In this document: piece by piece, positions 43,501 through 48,895 of the stretch
Layout of the letters: every line of letters starts with the position of its first letter
How positions within the stretch are numbered: position 1 is the first letter of the stretch
Assembly (NCBI GenBank): GCA_037783415.1
Contig: JAZGTN010000046.1
Span: forward strand, 3,974,501-4,038,500
Source: Leptasterias polaris
Taxonomy: Eukaryota; Echinodermata; Asteroidea; Forcipulatida; Asteriidae
DNA: 64,000 bases
Direction: 5' to 3'
Notes under the pieces: model-generated
Seen by the model: only the letters and a program-made list of their open reading frames with translations
Told to the model about the DNA's origin: nothing
Database searches by the model: none
Translations under genes and position numbers: made by a program

Positions 43501-44562
43501 AGCTCCAGCTTTCTGCAACGCAGCTTCTCTTCCCACAGGGTCCTGTCCTAGAGACGAACAGAGCACCAAAGGCACTGGCAGCTCGCCTTTTACACACTAA
43601 CATGGGCTCGCAAACTAGGGCAACGCGCGCAGATTGGCTAACGGCGCGTAACACTGTGCATATGGTCACTCACTCTCGTGTACAAATCTGCAATGTAAAA
43701 ACTATACATGACAATCGATTTGAAATGTGTACAGAAGTAATGTCCATTGACTTCGTATACAACACAGTTTACACGTGAAATAATGATGCACATGTACTAA
43801 TGCACTCGTTACGTTAAAGTTTGTTATAAACTAACGCTAGTATTTTAGTCAAAGTCTATTGTCTACAATCGTCAATTCTCAAGGGAACAATTTAGATAGC
43901 ACATTAATTCCACCGGTAAGTTCTAAAGAATAAATTGAGTGAATAAAGAACAAATTCTGTCCGTTCCTGTTTTATGATTATCTGACAAAACTAAAGTTAA
44001 ATCGACAGATACTTGAGCTCACATGACGAACTGTTGTTAGTGTTTGCTGAGTCTACATTATTTCATGCTGTTGTAATATAGCTGGGATTTTAATTAATCG
44101 GGAAGAGCAATTTTTGTCACAGTAATAAGAATCAAAGACAAGTCTTTAGGCCCCTATTAGTCTTTCAATCACATTCGTAAAAAGCACTTTTCATATTTCA
44201 GCAGATTTATTGTTTGAATTAAACTCTGCAGAATGCATAATGTCTGCAGAATTCAACTAGCATAATAGTAAATACTGAGGTGGGATTTAAAACAATGACC
44301 CCGCGTAACTAGAGCAGATATCTTAAACCGTAGACCAGCGACCGTGCCCGGTGAAGAGGTCTCAACAAATCAAAAGAATATAGGCCTAATGCTGTGTCCC
44401 AGCTCGTCATTAGACATCTGTTGGCAAGCTTTGTTTCATATCCTTTATGCCTAAAAATATTTTTAAGTTGTGTTTATTTCTTTACAGATCTACATGCATC
44501 TGTTACCGAATTCGGAAAAGTATTTGTATGTGAACATACACCCGGAGTTCGACGACAACTAA
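10840..44562 (+). CDS. Tie-like receptor tyrosine kinase, 22 coding exons
   Basis: Single-pass plasma-membrane receptor tyrosine kinase of the Tie family. In vertebrates this family binds angiopoietins and signals through a tyrosine-phosphorylated tail. Here the ligand is unknown. Exons (all +): 10840-10951, 11884-12206, 15148-15399, 15876-16010, 17898-18044, 21936-22073, 22940-22987, 24197-24393, 25519-25651, 27074-27364, 31231-31466, 34735-34801, 35599-35774, 36274-36583, 36969-37079, 37255-37421, 38618-38731, 38987-39057, 39228-39268, 39367-39463, 39931-40036, 44488-44562. Every junction keeps phase. All introns are GT-AG except one GC-AG (37422). Predicted length is about 1,114 aa, close to vertebrate Tie2. 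The order signal, Ig, Ig, EGFx3, FN3x3, TM, kinase differs from the usual vertebrate Ig-Ig-EGFx3-Ig-FN3x3 by lacking the third Ig. One internal frame discontinuity lies in exon 2. The kinase keeps [20 protein letters not shown] and DFG, so it should be active. Confidence 0.9.
11156..11350. mobile_element. 195-bp MITE with GACTTGRWTYCAAGTC ends and TA target sites
   Basis: Flanked by TA at 11154-11155 and 11351-11352. Each end carries the palindrome GACTTGNNNNCAAGTC, and the inverted repeat continues 1-2 bases further. A longer relative, inverted and with a different middle, lies at 57336-58159. The TA target suggests a Tc1/mariner-type mobiliser (inference). It sits in Tie intron 1. Confidence 0.75.
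11485..11510. repeat. Poly-C tract
   Basis: An uninterrupted run of 26 C preceded by two shorter C runs split by G. Other C or G runs of 14-29 bases lie at 1177-1198, 6947-6961, 24445-24461, 24756-24770, 26816-26829 and 63176-63204. Confidence 0.9.
11884..12206 (+). CDS. Tie-like RTK exon 2: first Ig-like domain, with a reading-frame break
   Basis: The acceptor (tttctcag) and phase give E-A-V-Q-D-F-T-C, placing an Ig B-strand Cys. The domain closes with RFGAYNCAF, the Y-x-C of the F strand. These halves lie in different frames. The entry frame stays open to 12104. The exit frame, which matches the next exon, is open only from 11975. The switch must therefore lie within 11975-12104, probably near 11978. 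One base gained or two lost would repair it. An assembly indel, a real lesion or an unseen micro-intron are the options. Confidence 0.75.
12640..13617. mobile_element. 978-bp foldback element with 21-bp palindromic repeat arrays in both arms
   Basis: The arms (12640 to about 13163 and about 13232 to 13617) are inverted copies of each other around a roughly 70-bp centre. The ends read CTAC[A/G]AAAGCCCATTAGCGCC. Each arm carries a tandem array of 21-bp units with core AATCCGTTATTACGGATT, itself a palindrome. The left array (12679-12940) has about twelve units and the right array (13456-13577) about six. No ORF looks like a transposase. No target duplication was found. It lies in the intron between Tie exons 2 and 3. 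Confidence 0.8.
14400..14460. mobile_element. 61-bp perfect foldback insertion with 9-bp target duplication
   Basis: Two perfect 24-base inverted repeats (14400-14423 and 14437-14460, beginning TAGCCCCACTTGTGTGGCCA) surround a 13-base loop. The unit is bracketed by the direct repeat CCATGCTGT at 14391-14399 and 14461-14469. Nine-base target duplications are typical of Mutator-superfamily transposition. The element is far too small to code for anything. Confidence 0.8.
15148..15399 (+). CDS. Tie-like RTK exon 3: second Ig-like domain
   Basis: Encodes about 84 residues starting AYIKPESP. The F-strand motif DAGIYECFE is clear. The expected B-strand Cys is replaced ([10 protein letters not shown]), so the intradomain disulfide is probably absent. 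Vertebrate Tie2 also lacks canonical cysteines in its second Ig domain. Exon boundaries are tatgtag|C and CGAG|GTAGGC, both phase 1. Confidence 0.85.
15876..16010 (+). CDS. Tie-like RTK exon 4: first EGF-like repeat
   Basis: Reads [20 protein letters not shown] and continues to [14 protein letters not shown]. It matches the first Tie EGF repeat in cysteine spacing (C-x3-C-x2-C-x5-C-x7-C-x-C-x7-C near the end). It is a phase-1 symmetrical exon, typical of EGF modules. Confidence 0.9.
16104..16407. mobile_element. 304-bp piggyBac-like MITE (TTAA target)
   Basis: TTAA at 16100-16103 and 16408-16411 flank 15-bp inverted repeats, CCCTATAGAGACCAT versus CCCTTTAGAGACCAT (one mismatch). TTAA duplication and CCC-starting ends are the piggyBac signature. 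No transposase ORF is present. Confidence 0.75.
16805..17555. repeat. Inverted repeat with about 131-bp arms
   Basis: The left arm 16805-16936 (CTGTCAAAGCACACTTAATG...) is repeated inverted at 17425-17555. It encloses a possible relative of the 48896 MITE near 17000-17070 (AGGCGGCCTC...GCAGGCGGGGACG...TTTGGCC) and the perfect hairpin at 17190-17286. It is probably a foldback element with later insertions. Confidence 0.7.
17190..17286. other. Near-perfect 39-bp hairpin
   Basis: Arms 17190-17228 and 17248-17286 are reverse complements with a single mismatch (A versus G). The loop is 19 bases. The size is within the range of a small-RNA hairpin precursor, but tiny foldback elements look the same. 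No target duplication was found next to it. Confidence 0.75.
17898..18044 (+). CDS. Tie-like RTK exon 5: second EGF-like repeat
   Basis: Reads [16 protein letters not shown]..., then [20 protein letters not shown]. The CLPDP[FY]GC[ST]C motif is distinctive of the second Tie EGF repeat. Phase 1 on both sides, donor AATG|GTATGT. Confidence 0.93.
18240..18566 (+). mobile_element. LINE (CR1/L2-like) 3' fragment
   Basis: Translates to the C-terminal end of a LINE ORF2 ([20 protein letters not shown]... stop) with an internal stop. It finishes in a short (ATCAAG)n tail. It is 5' truncated and inserted into the arm of the foldback element above. Confidence 0.65.
18713..20481. mobile_element. 1.77-kb TIR element (CYGTATTTTCCTGCGGMTAAGACG ends, TA target)
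   Basis: TA at 18711-18712 and 20482-20483 flank roughly 24-bp inverted repeats with two mismatches. Inside is a direct repeat of about 190 bp (19405-19625 and 19748-19930, both containing ATGATCCTTGAAAACAAGG and GTCTTCCCGGGTG). There are also several degenerate 'aacaatgcgcaatg'-type short repeats near 18955-19050. No transposase ORF was recognised. Confidence 0.6.
21429..21597. mobile_element. 169-bp foldback MITE
   Basis: Arms starting ATCAGGTAAGGTTTGC and ending GCAAACCTTACCTGAT pair over about 42 bases with a few mismatches. The middle carries GATCAAAACGTTGAGTTGTC-type sequence. No clear target duplication. Confidence 0.65.
21936..22073 (+). CDS. Tie-like RTK exon 6: third EGF-like repeat
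   Basis: After the split codon it reads [20 protein letters not shown] and continues [11 protein letters not shown]. This corresponds to the third Tie EGF repeat (CHPGFYGPDC... type). Acceptor gctacag|AC, donor CAGA|GTGAGT, phase 1 on both sides. Confidence 0.92.
22125..22478 (-). mobile_element. tRNA-derived SINE, antisense, near full length
   Basis: On the minus strand there is an A-box-like TGGTCGAGTGG followed by TTAAGAG, a B-box GGTTCGAGTCC, a body with TTGAGCAAGACACTTTGC and a 3' part with AATGTAAAGCGCATTGATACG ending in ATT-rich repeats. Copies of the same family lie at 33380-33648 (antisense), 24505-24655 and 25765-26060 (sense). Confidence 0.75.
22940..22987 (+). CDS. Tie-like RTK exon 7: 48-bp Cys-rich mini-exon
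   Basis: Encodes [16 protein letters not shown], a C-x8-C-x2-C stub resembling the beginning of an EGF-like repeat. Acceptor tttgtacag, donor CTG|GTAAGT, phase 1 in and out, so skipping it would keep the frame. It links EGF3 to FN3-1 where the third Ig of vertebrate Tie would be. Confidence 0.7.
23031..23410. mobile_element. 380-bp hAT-like non-autonomous element (probable)
   Basis: Ends AGGGCTCGAATTT and its near-complement AAATTTGAGCCCT resemble hAT inverted repeats of the CAGGGCTCGAA type. An 8-bp target duplication is not recognisable. Confidence 0.45.
24197..24393 (+). CDS. Tie-like RTK exon 8: FN3 domain 1, first half
   Basis: Begins [20 protein letters not shown] and ends ...TEALIYALP, giving FN3 strands A to about E with the Trp core. 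Ends in phase 0 at a weak GTGCGT donor. Confidence 0.88.
24505..24655 (+). mobile_element. tRNA-derived SINE fragment (sense)
   Basis: Contains GGTTCAATTCCCGGTC (B-box) and 'attgcttctcttcacccaggtgtataaat', shared with the 22125 family. The A-box side is degraded. It directly follows a poly-G tract at 24445-24461. Confidence 0.55.
24874..24945 (-). tRNA. tRNA-like SINE head or tRNA pseudogene
   Basis: On the minus strand GGGCTAGATAGCTCAGTAGG... runs through a D-arm, an anticodon arm and a T-arm (GATTCAAACC) to CTCTAG, about 72 bases. The same head followed by the same tail (TTTTCTTTGTTCAACCC) occurs on the plus strand at 34971. It is therefore best read as the head of a repeated SINE, not a functional tRNA gene. 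Confidence 0.55.
25212..25405 (-). mobile_element. tRNA-derived SINE, antisense, well preserved
   Basis: Minus strand: A-box TGGTCTAGTGG, then TAAGACATCTGCTCTAGCAA, B-box GGTTCGAATCC and a tail with CTCGGGAAAGTACTGAGTGT. It is the best copy of the family also seen at 7895, 10378 and, as fragments, at 44280 and 49290. Confidence 0.75.
25519..25651 (+). CDS. Tie-like RTK exon 9: FN3 domain 1, second half
   Basis: Reads [20 protein letters not shown] then [10 protein letters not shown]. The Y-x-[IV]-x-V-x-A-x-N signature of FN3 strand F is present. The exon enters in phase 0 and exits in phase 1 at CAAG|GTAAAT. Confidence 0.9.
25765..26060 (+). mobile_element. tRNA-derived SINE (sense)
   Basis: GTGGCTGAACGGTTAAGAGC (A-box), GGTTCGAGTCCCAG (B-box) and 'ttgtgtccttgagcaagatg' identify the same family as 22125-22478. 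Confidence 0.7.
26110..26243. mobile_element. Single arm of the TTAAAGAGGAAGGGAA foldback family
   Basis: From 'caatttacaccattttaacg' to TTCTCTTCCTCTTCAA it matches the right arm of the 18068-20811 element. The partner arm is missing. Confidence 0.6.
27074..27364 (+). CDS. Tie-like RTK exon 10: FN3 domain 2 (single exon)
   Basis: Starts [20 protein letters not shown] and includes SSWDQPECG and [16 protein letters not shown], a complete FN3 fold with Trp, Tyr and the NTFGSGP loop. Two donors three bases apart are possible. The stronger (GGTG|GTGAGT) ends the exon at 27364 and the other at 27361. Phase is the same either way. Confidence 0.92.
27415..27720 (-). repeat. Dispersed repeat with AGCGCTATATAAGAAGCC-type end
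   Basis: Minus strand ends in GAGCGCTATATAAGAAGCCA followed by (ATT)n, a form common to SINE and LINE 3' tails. The body is non-coding. The family was not identified. Confidence 0.5.
28165..28245 (-). mobile_element. tRNA-derived SINE fragment (antisense)
   Basis: Minus strand shows CAAGCTCTGGTGTTTCTGAT, a B-box GGTTCGAGTCACGG and a short tail, matching the middle of the 25765 copy. Confidence 0.55.
28676..29792 (+). mobile_element. 5'-truncated LINE (CR1/L2-like) reverse transcriptase pseudogene
   Basis: Reads [17 protein letters not shown], then in another frame [11 protein letters not shown] (the YADD catalytic box), then [11 protein letters not shown] and [20 protein letters not shown], followed by [20 protein letters not shown] and a stop at 29640. 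At least two frameshifts separate the blocks. The 3' tail TAGAGCGCTACATAAATGCC runs into (ATT)n. It lies in the intron between Tie FN3-2 and FN3-3. Confidence 0.85.
30141..31073. mobile_element. 933-bp hAT-like non-autonomous element
   Basis: The ends CAGTGTTCTCCACA and the complement of TGTGGGGAACACTG form roughly 14-bp inverted repeats of hAT type. CCAGAG at 30135-30140 and 31074-31079 is a direct repeat. That is shorter than the usual 8 bp of hAT, so assignment is tentative. No transposase motif was recognised, including in a 143-codon minus-strand ORF. Confidence 0.65.
31231..31466 (+). CDS. Tie-like RTK exon 11: FN3 domain 3, first part
   Basis: [40 protein letters not shown] and [10 protein letters not shown] are FN3 strands A to F. 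Exits in phase 0 at CAG|GTATTA. Confidence 0.9.
31548..31593. repeat. (AAT)n microsatellite
   Basis: About 15 AAT units. Similar runs occur at 29762-29792 (ATT) and 40583-40612 (AAT). Confidence 0.9.
31830..33145 (+). mobile_element. Internally deleted LINE (CR1/L2-like) pseudogene
   Basis: Endonuclease-domain pieces [57 protein letters not shown] and SDHCSVHC are followed directly by the C-terminal LINE segment [28 protein letters not shown] and a frameshifted [15 protein letters not shown]. The reverse transcriptase core is missing. It ends in an (ATC)n tail near 33135. Confidence 0.8.
33380..33648 (-). mobile_element. tRNA-derived SINE (antisense)
   Basis: Matches 22125-22478 over 'aacattcctttaatctttctcagctccc', the B-box (GATTCGAAACCC, mutated) and the A-box complement 'ccgctcggccatg'. 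Confidence 0.7.
33733..34333. mobile_element. 601-bp piggyBac-like non-autonomous element (TTAA target)
   Basis: TTAA at 33729-33732 and 34334-34337 flanks inverted ends CCCTTTCAGCC and GGCTGAAAGGG. No transposase ORF. Same target and end type as 16104-16407, but a different sequence. Confidence 0.75.
34735..34801 (+). CDS. Tie-like RTK exon 12: FN3 domain 3, last strand
   Basis: [20 protein letters not shown] then PG. The G-x-G-x-W-S loop and strand G complete the third FN3. Acceptor tgtttcag, donor GGAA|GTAAGT. Confidence 0.9.
34971..35043 (+). tRNA. tRNA-like SINE head
   Basis: GGGCTAGATAGCTCAGTTGG, AGAGCGCCGGCACGTTAAAC and GGTCGTTGATTCAAATCC fold as a tRNA with an imperfect acceptor stem and GTT at the anticodon position. 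The following 'ttttctttgttcaaaccc' tail is shared with the copy at 24874, which marks both as a SINE family. A degraded tRNA-Asn-like gene is the alternative. Confidence 0.5.
35599..35774 (+). CDS. Tie-like RTK exon 13: transmembrane segment and stop-transfer
   Basis: Short extracellular stalk TQLPPTGQS, then a single membrane helix [20 protein letters not shown] with GVIFY, then a strongly basic stop-transfer ([10 protein letters not shown]). It exits in phase 0 at CTT|GTGAGT. Confidence 0.95.
36274..36583 (+). CDS. Tie-like RTK exon 14: juxtamembrane and kinase N-lobe
   Basis: The juxtamembrane part has several Tyr ([21 protein letters not shown]). [20 protein letters not shown] starts the kinase, with the glycine-rich loop GKGHFGEV and the catalytic Lys in AAIKKLK. 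Donor AAAG|GTACGT, phase 1. Confidence 0.95.
36969..37079 (+). CDS. Tie-like RTK exon 15: kinase helix C region
   Basis: [20 protein letters not shown] supplies the helix-C Glu. [18 protein letters not shown] follows, matching [20 protein letters not shown] of Tie2. Confidence 0.95.
37255..37421 (+). CDS. Tie-like RTK exon 16: kinase hinge to helix E, followed by a GC donor
   Basis: [20 protein letters not shown] includes the hinge. [20 protein letters not shown] is helix E. The only donor that joins in phase to the HRD exon is GGG|GCAAGT at 37422, a GC-AG intron. Reading through instead gives ASLTI and a stop within six codons. Confidence 0.88.
38618..38731 (+). CDS. Tie-like RTK exon 17: catalytic loop and DFG
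   Basis: [20 protein letters not shown] then [18 protein letters not shown]. It contains the HRDLAARN catalytic loop, the DFG metal-binding motif and the activation-loop Tyr in VYVQT, in the same place as Tie2 VYVKK. Confidence 0.96.
38987..39057 (+). CDS. Tie-like RTK exon 18: activation segment and P+1 loop
   Basis: [20 protein letters not shown] then KSDV. It carries [12 protein letters not shown] where Tie2 has RLPVRWMAIESL. Exits in phase 2 (GT|GTAAGA). Confidence 0.93.
39228..39268 (+). CDS. Tie-like RTK exon 19: kinase helix F
   Basis: Completes the split Val and reads [13 protein letters not shown], the conserved SDVWSFG...WEI of helix F. 41 bp, phase 2 in and phase 1 out. Confidence 0.93.
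39367..39463 (+). CDS. Tie-like RTK exon 20: kinase helix G
   Basis: [20 protein letters not shown] then [12 protein letters not shown]. The GGTPY...L..GYR.P.P motif is standard for RTK helix G. Exits in phase 2. Confidence 0.93.
39625..39804. repeat. Direct duplicate of about 180 bp (left copy)
   Basis: The segment starting CTCAATGCTGACATGCTCAC is repeated in the same orientation at 40320-40499 with few changes. The two copies bracket the last kinase exon (39931-40036). Confidence 0.88.
39931..40036 (+). CDS. Tie-like RTK exon 21: end of the kinase domain
   Basis: [20 protein letters not shown] then [17 protein letters not shown]-x6-RPSF is the conserved kinase C-terminal motif. Donor CAG|GTAAGA is perfect, phase 0. 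Reading through would add a 40-residue unrelated tail, ending at 40156. Confidence 0.93.
40320..40499. repeat. Direct duplicate of about 180 bp (right copy)
   Basis: Same orientation as 39625-39804, offset by about 695 bp. Since it lies downstream of the exon, the duplication either left the exon between two copies or lost a second exon copy. Confidence 0.88.
44280..44348 (-). mobile_element. SINE fragment shared by copies B and C
   Basis: 'gtgggatttaaaacaatgacc' and 'tagagcagatatctta...tagaccagcgaccgtgcccgg' are a degraded antisense copy of the 25212 SINE family. The same fragment lies near 49292-49362 in copy C, so it predates the duplication. Confidence 0.5.
44488..44562 (+). CDS. Tie-like RTK exon 22: cytoplasmic tail and stop (copy B)
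   Basis: Acceptor tttctttacag follows a polypyrimidine tract. Phase 0 joins NADQ to [20 protein letters not shown] and FDDN, then TAA (44560-44562). YVNI resembles the Tie2 tail site YVNT, a pTyr docking site for Grb2/p85-type SH2 proteins. An in-phase second copy lies at 49497-49571 and a third, partial, at 1-37. Confidence 0.8.
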   Translation: MYMHLLPNSEKYLYVNIHPEFDDN

Positions 44563-44976
44563 CTGGGTGTTTTCATGTCGTAAAGGGCAGTGTTGTGACT
44601 TGGTACAGGTCGTGCGTACAGCATTTCTTTTTTCTTTTCAAAAACGCCCATGAGCACCCAATATAATGAAAAAGTCAAAACGGCATCTCAAAAGGAAAGG
44701 CGAAGTCAGGTTGCTATTTGTAGCGCAATGTTTAGATAAACGCAAATGCCATATTGTAACTCAGAAAATTATTTCAAAGCATAGACAATGCTTTGTTTGA
44801 TATCATTGTTCCAGAAATTGTAATGGTTCATGGTTGATTGTCATACACAGTTTAATATTTTCTCCTTGTTCTTTTTACTTGATCTACTTTTATTTTGATA
44901 TACGTATTTTATGAGAAGTCCACACAATATGTTTCATTGCAGATTTAATTTGAACACCAATCTGCATTAATCTGTA

Positions 44977-44982
44977 AATAAA
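44977..44982 (+). terminator. AATAAA polyadenylation hexamer specific to copy B
   Basis: Copy B reads CTGTAAATAAACAAG where copies A (near 452) and C (near 50008) read CTGTAAATTAACAAG. The hexamer lies 415 bases after the stop codon and would serve the copy-B terminal exon. Confidence 0.35.
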
Positions 44983-46755
44983 CAAGAAGCTGGTTGTTGT
45001 GTACACAGAACATTTAAATGCTGTATAAAAAAAAAATTTTGCTATTAATTTGTTTATGTTATATTTTATATTACCTTGTATAGTGTAAGCTTATTATGTC
45101 TTCTGTTGCAGTTTCTTGACCGTTAGACATTATCCATATCGGATGGTAGTTCATCTGCCTTCTGTTTGGTTGTCAGTCCGTGCCTTCGCTATAGTTTTTG
45201 ACTTGTTTAGCGCGTGTTTGAAATTTTTCTCGAGTTATTTTTGAATGAAATTTTGAAGGGGCAACTGACGCCGTGGTCTTTGTGTAATTCCTGGCCTGCT
45301 TCAAACGACCACAAGTCAAACAGCTTTCTGTTGCATACACCCTGTGGACTTTCCTTCAACACTGTTAACAAACACTGTGTGGATGTGTGCAAGTCCATAG
45401 AGTGTTTCAAGTCCCTACATTATGTGGGCTTCTTCTGTTCTCAAGTCCACACTTTGTTTTCAAAAACAGTTGTCTAGCCATCACCAAAGACAATGCAACT
45501 ACTAAACTTACAAAACTATTTCAGGCTTATTCAATACGCAGTGTACATCTGCAATGTGTATATTACATAAATGCGATTTAACCCAAACTGTTTTATATAA
45601 GAACATGTAATGACATTTTAAAAAGAGATTTGACAGTACTGTAGGCACATTGGACGATTCGCCAGATGCTGTGTGCTGTATTGTTACGTTACGTAAGAAC
45701 CCCATAAACACCCAATACCAGTGCAAGGTACTGTCTGCTAGTAAAGTAATGTCTACCACATTATGCAACGAACACTTTATTGTTTTGAAAAGAGATTATG
45801 GAACTTTGTTTCTCTGTACCAGTCACAGACATTGAAGATACACTGTACAGAATTGTCATGTTTGCTCAGTAATCTCTTTGAATCAAGATAACGTACAGCT
45901 TTGGTAATATTGGCGAAACTGCTGCCATTGTTTTGTTAATTTTGGCAAAACTGCAGCTACTGTTTCGCTCTACTTTTTTTTAAATCAAGATGGGATGCAT
46001 AGCATTGGTTATGTTTGTTTGCCAACAAGGAAATGTGCTAGAGTTGAGATCATTTCTTGTTTTGTTTTTTTAAAGTTAGAAATATCAGTAGGAATTCCCC
46101 TTTCCATTATTTGTATTCAACATGTTCCTCTTTAAAAGTGCAATTGTGGGATACATTTTGTTGTTTACTAAGCATCAAAATCATGTAGCTATTAAGCCTT
46201 CAGTCCGATGCCATCTTTGTTGACATGTTCCCCGCGTGCAATAGCAGTCATACTCATTGTATCCTCAAAAACACCAGACTACTTTCGCTTGCAGCCTTGT
46301 TGTTTGATGCATTGATTTGTATGGGATCAAAACAAGATGGCTACACCATTTTCAAGGTGTAGGTCTGTCATGTTTACTGGATCTCCAAAGCAAAGAAAAC
46401 AATAAGATAAGATTGATTTTATGGCTGTTGGATTGGTCCACTTGTCTAAGGGGTGATTTTAGCCTTGTTTTATTGCCTAATATCAAAAAAAATCATCAAA
46501 AGTTTGTTTGGCTTCCCAACCTGGAATTCGTTTCTCAATATACAGTGTTGTAACAAACTCTTTGTATCAGTTTGTCTAAACAGGGGCCAAATTACACAGA
46601 ACTGCTTAAGCACAAAAAGTAACTAAGCACAACAAAATTATGCTTACCAGAATAAGGTTACCAGCCAAGGCCAAGGTACCACATTATAATGTACCAATCT
46701 TTGACTGGTGTCCTGGTTATGTTTGCTTTGCAGAAATGTTTAAGCAATTTTACCT

Positions 46756-48388
46756 GCAAGGGGCTATCAGTAGTAAAGTTTTCTTCAAAATTTCATATTA
46801 TTGTTATTTTTTTTTTTTACAAATTCTGGTTCAAAAACTATTTATATTCACATTTCTTTATAATAAATAATATTTTTCACCATATAAATGTATGTAAAAA
46901 CGATTTTCAAATACCCCGTCGTATTTCTGATCAACCGGAAGTGATTTTTTCCGAACTTCCGGTTTGTTTTTGGTGCAAAAAAGAAACAATTTGTTAGCAT
47001 CATCGTCTCAAAAAAAAGCATTGAAAGCACTATCGTTTAGCCATGTCCTTTTTCAGACACTAGAGGGGGCTATTTAGACTGTACAAAGTTCATTCATCAT
47101 TTACATGGCGTCTCACTGAGATTTCTTCGATCAGATTTTGTGAAAAGATCATCCGTTGCCATCCGTCTCGAAAAATTCATATTTTCTCCTCAAAACTTCG
47201 CTATGGCACCTGGAAAGCTTACAAAACGTAGGCATGGAGTAAATAATAAATTCAAAGGAGTTTCAGTACAAGAAAAAAGACGTAAATTGAGTGGAGTTGG
47301 AGGTGAAGTTTCCGATCCAGATTTACCATCAACTTCAAGCGTCACCGGTGAACGTCGGATTGATCATGGAGAAGTTCGTGAGGTAGAAGGGGCATTTTCA
47401 CGGAAAATGAAGAGATGTGGCACTCCAACTGAAGATAAGAAGACCAAGACTCCTTCTAGAGCAACACAGAAAAGAAAAAGTCTTCCATCAAGGGCTATTG
47501 AGCCGACAGGCTACCGTCTAATCGACATGGGTCAACTGTCCAGGGCTGTATTGGAAGCTCATGTTTGTCCAGAAGGTATGCCTCCCTTGCTCGCTTCCTT
47601 TTATTTTATTTCTAATTTATTGATAGTATAAAATTCCAAGCCTACCAAAAGGCCTATATTTACTACTACTTGTCTGTCATCATACAGCTTTGCCTAGTTG
47701 GCCTATTGTTTTCCTGGTTTGTTGAGTTATTATTATTTCTTTGTTAGTAATTTTTCATGTAAAAAAAAGAAAACGCTCATCAGCAATTGCACTTCGGCAA
47801 AAGCAAAAACAGTTCCGTGCAGATTTTTTATTTAGTTATTTTTTGTTTTGTTCCGTTCCATGTATCTTGGTGTACATGTAAATAAAAAGAAATGTAACAT
47901 GATCAAATCAGAGAAATAATTGTAGACATTTTTATATCCATTTATTATTAGGTCAGTTATTGATACGAGAAGATCCTGTTGGCGTTGACGGTCTATGCAG
48001 CACTGTTTACTTTTGCTGTTCTGTGTGTGGCATCGGTACACCAATGAAGACGTCAGCTCGAGCAGAACAACGTGGGAAGTCCTACGACATCAATCGTAGA
48101 ATGTCATTCGCTTGCACCTCAATTGGACAAGGACAGCAAGGACTTTTAGACTTGTGTGCTATCCTCGGCATGCCTCCTCCTGTAAATAGCAAGAGCTACA
48201 AGATGCACATCGATAGGATTTTTGAAGAGGTCAGCCATATAACAGAAGTGCATATGATGGAAGCTGCGCAACGCCTTCGAAAGCATCTAGTTGAAGAAGA
48301 TGACAACATCCCACTTGCGCATCTAGTTGACGACAAACGAGTTATGGATGTTGCTGTGACGTACGACGGCACATGGATGAAGAGGGGG
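46756..48388 (+). mobile_element. 5' part of a Mutator-like DNA transposon
   Basis: Lies between copies B and C and is foreign to both. It includes an AT-rich leader and two exons of a transposase gene. The right end breaks off inside the catalytic domain where copy C starts, and no right terminus is present. The left terminal inverted repeat could not be identified. Confidence 0.75.
47203..48388 (+). pseudogene. Mutator-like transposase, truncated (two exons)
   Basis: Exon 1, 47203-47575, starts MAPGKLTKRRHGVNNKFKG, is basic and low-complexity, and ends ...AHVCPE. Exon 2, from 47952 (donor GAAG|GTATGC, acceptor attattag, phase 1), has a Cys pair (YFCCSVCG), INRRMSFACTSIGQGQQGLL, ILGMPPPVNSKSYKMHI and DVAVTYDGTWMKRG. 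This is the order of the animal Mutator-like transposase domain, DGTWMKRG holding the first catalytic Asp. The protein ends nine bases on, after running into copy C (LHVK, stop), so the remaining catalytic residues are lost. An upstream in-frame ATG at 47140 is also possible. Confidence 0.8.
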
Positions 48389-48895
48389 TTACACGTGAAA
48401 TAATGATGCACATAATGTACTAATGCACTCGTTACGTTAAAGTTTGTTATAAACTAACGCTAGTATTTTAGTCAAAGTCTATTGTCTACAATCGTCAATT
48501 CTCAAGGGAACAATTTAGATAGCACATTAATTCCACCGGTAAGTTCTAAAGAATAAATTGAGTGAATAAAGAACAAATTCTGTCCGTTCCTGTTTTATGA
48601 TTATCTGACAAAACTAAAGTTAAATCGACAGATACTTGAGCTCACATGACGAACTGTTGTTAGTGTTTGCTGAGTCTACATTATTTCATGCTGTTGTAAT
48701 ATAGCTGGGATTTTAATTAATCGGGAAGAGCAATTTTTGTCACAGTAATAAGAATCAAAGACAAGTCTTTAGGCCCCTATTAGTCTTTCAATCACATTCG
48801 TAAAAAGCACTTTTCATATTTCAGCTGATTTAATGTTTGAATTAAACTCTGCAGAATGCATAGGGCCTAATGTCTGCAGAATTCAACTAGCATAA

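Larger units (their letters stand above)
40037..44487. other. Last Tie intron (4.45 kb)
   Basis: Contains the second copy of the 180-bp duplicate (40320-40499), an (AAT)n tract and AT-rich unique sequence to about 42780. A GC-richer block follows at 42780-43030, then the left edge of copy B from 43768. No exon was recognised. TGTCACGGAC near 41048 and ATCCGTCACA near 42285 might be weak inverted ends of one more element. Confidence 0.5.
43768..46755. repeat. Segmental repeat copy B
   Basis: Starts at TTACACGTGAAATAATGATG, inside the last Tie intron, exactly where copy C starts (48388). It is colinear with copies A and C until '...caattttacctgc' at 46755. There the sequence switches to the Mutator-like segment, while A and C continue 'ttaagcagctttatg'. 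It carries the Tie terminal exon (44488-44562) and lacks the MITE and LTR insertions of copy C. Confidence 0.9.

Noticed and set aside
43334..43778. ORFs in the last Tie intron near 43.4-43.8 kb
   Set aside because: Translations are Cys/Ser-rich without a recognisable domain, and the region adjoins the copy-B boundary. No acceptor or donor pair fits the Tie phase.
47140..48403. Host transcription-factor gene
   Set aside because: The motif order ends in VAVTYDGTWMKRG, typical of Mutator-like transposases, and the frame breaks at the repeat junction.
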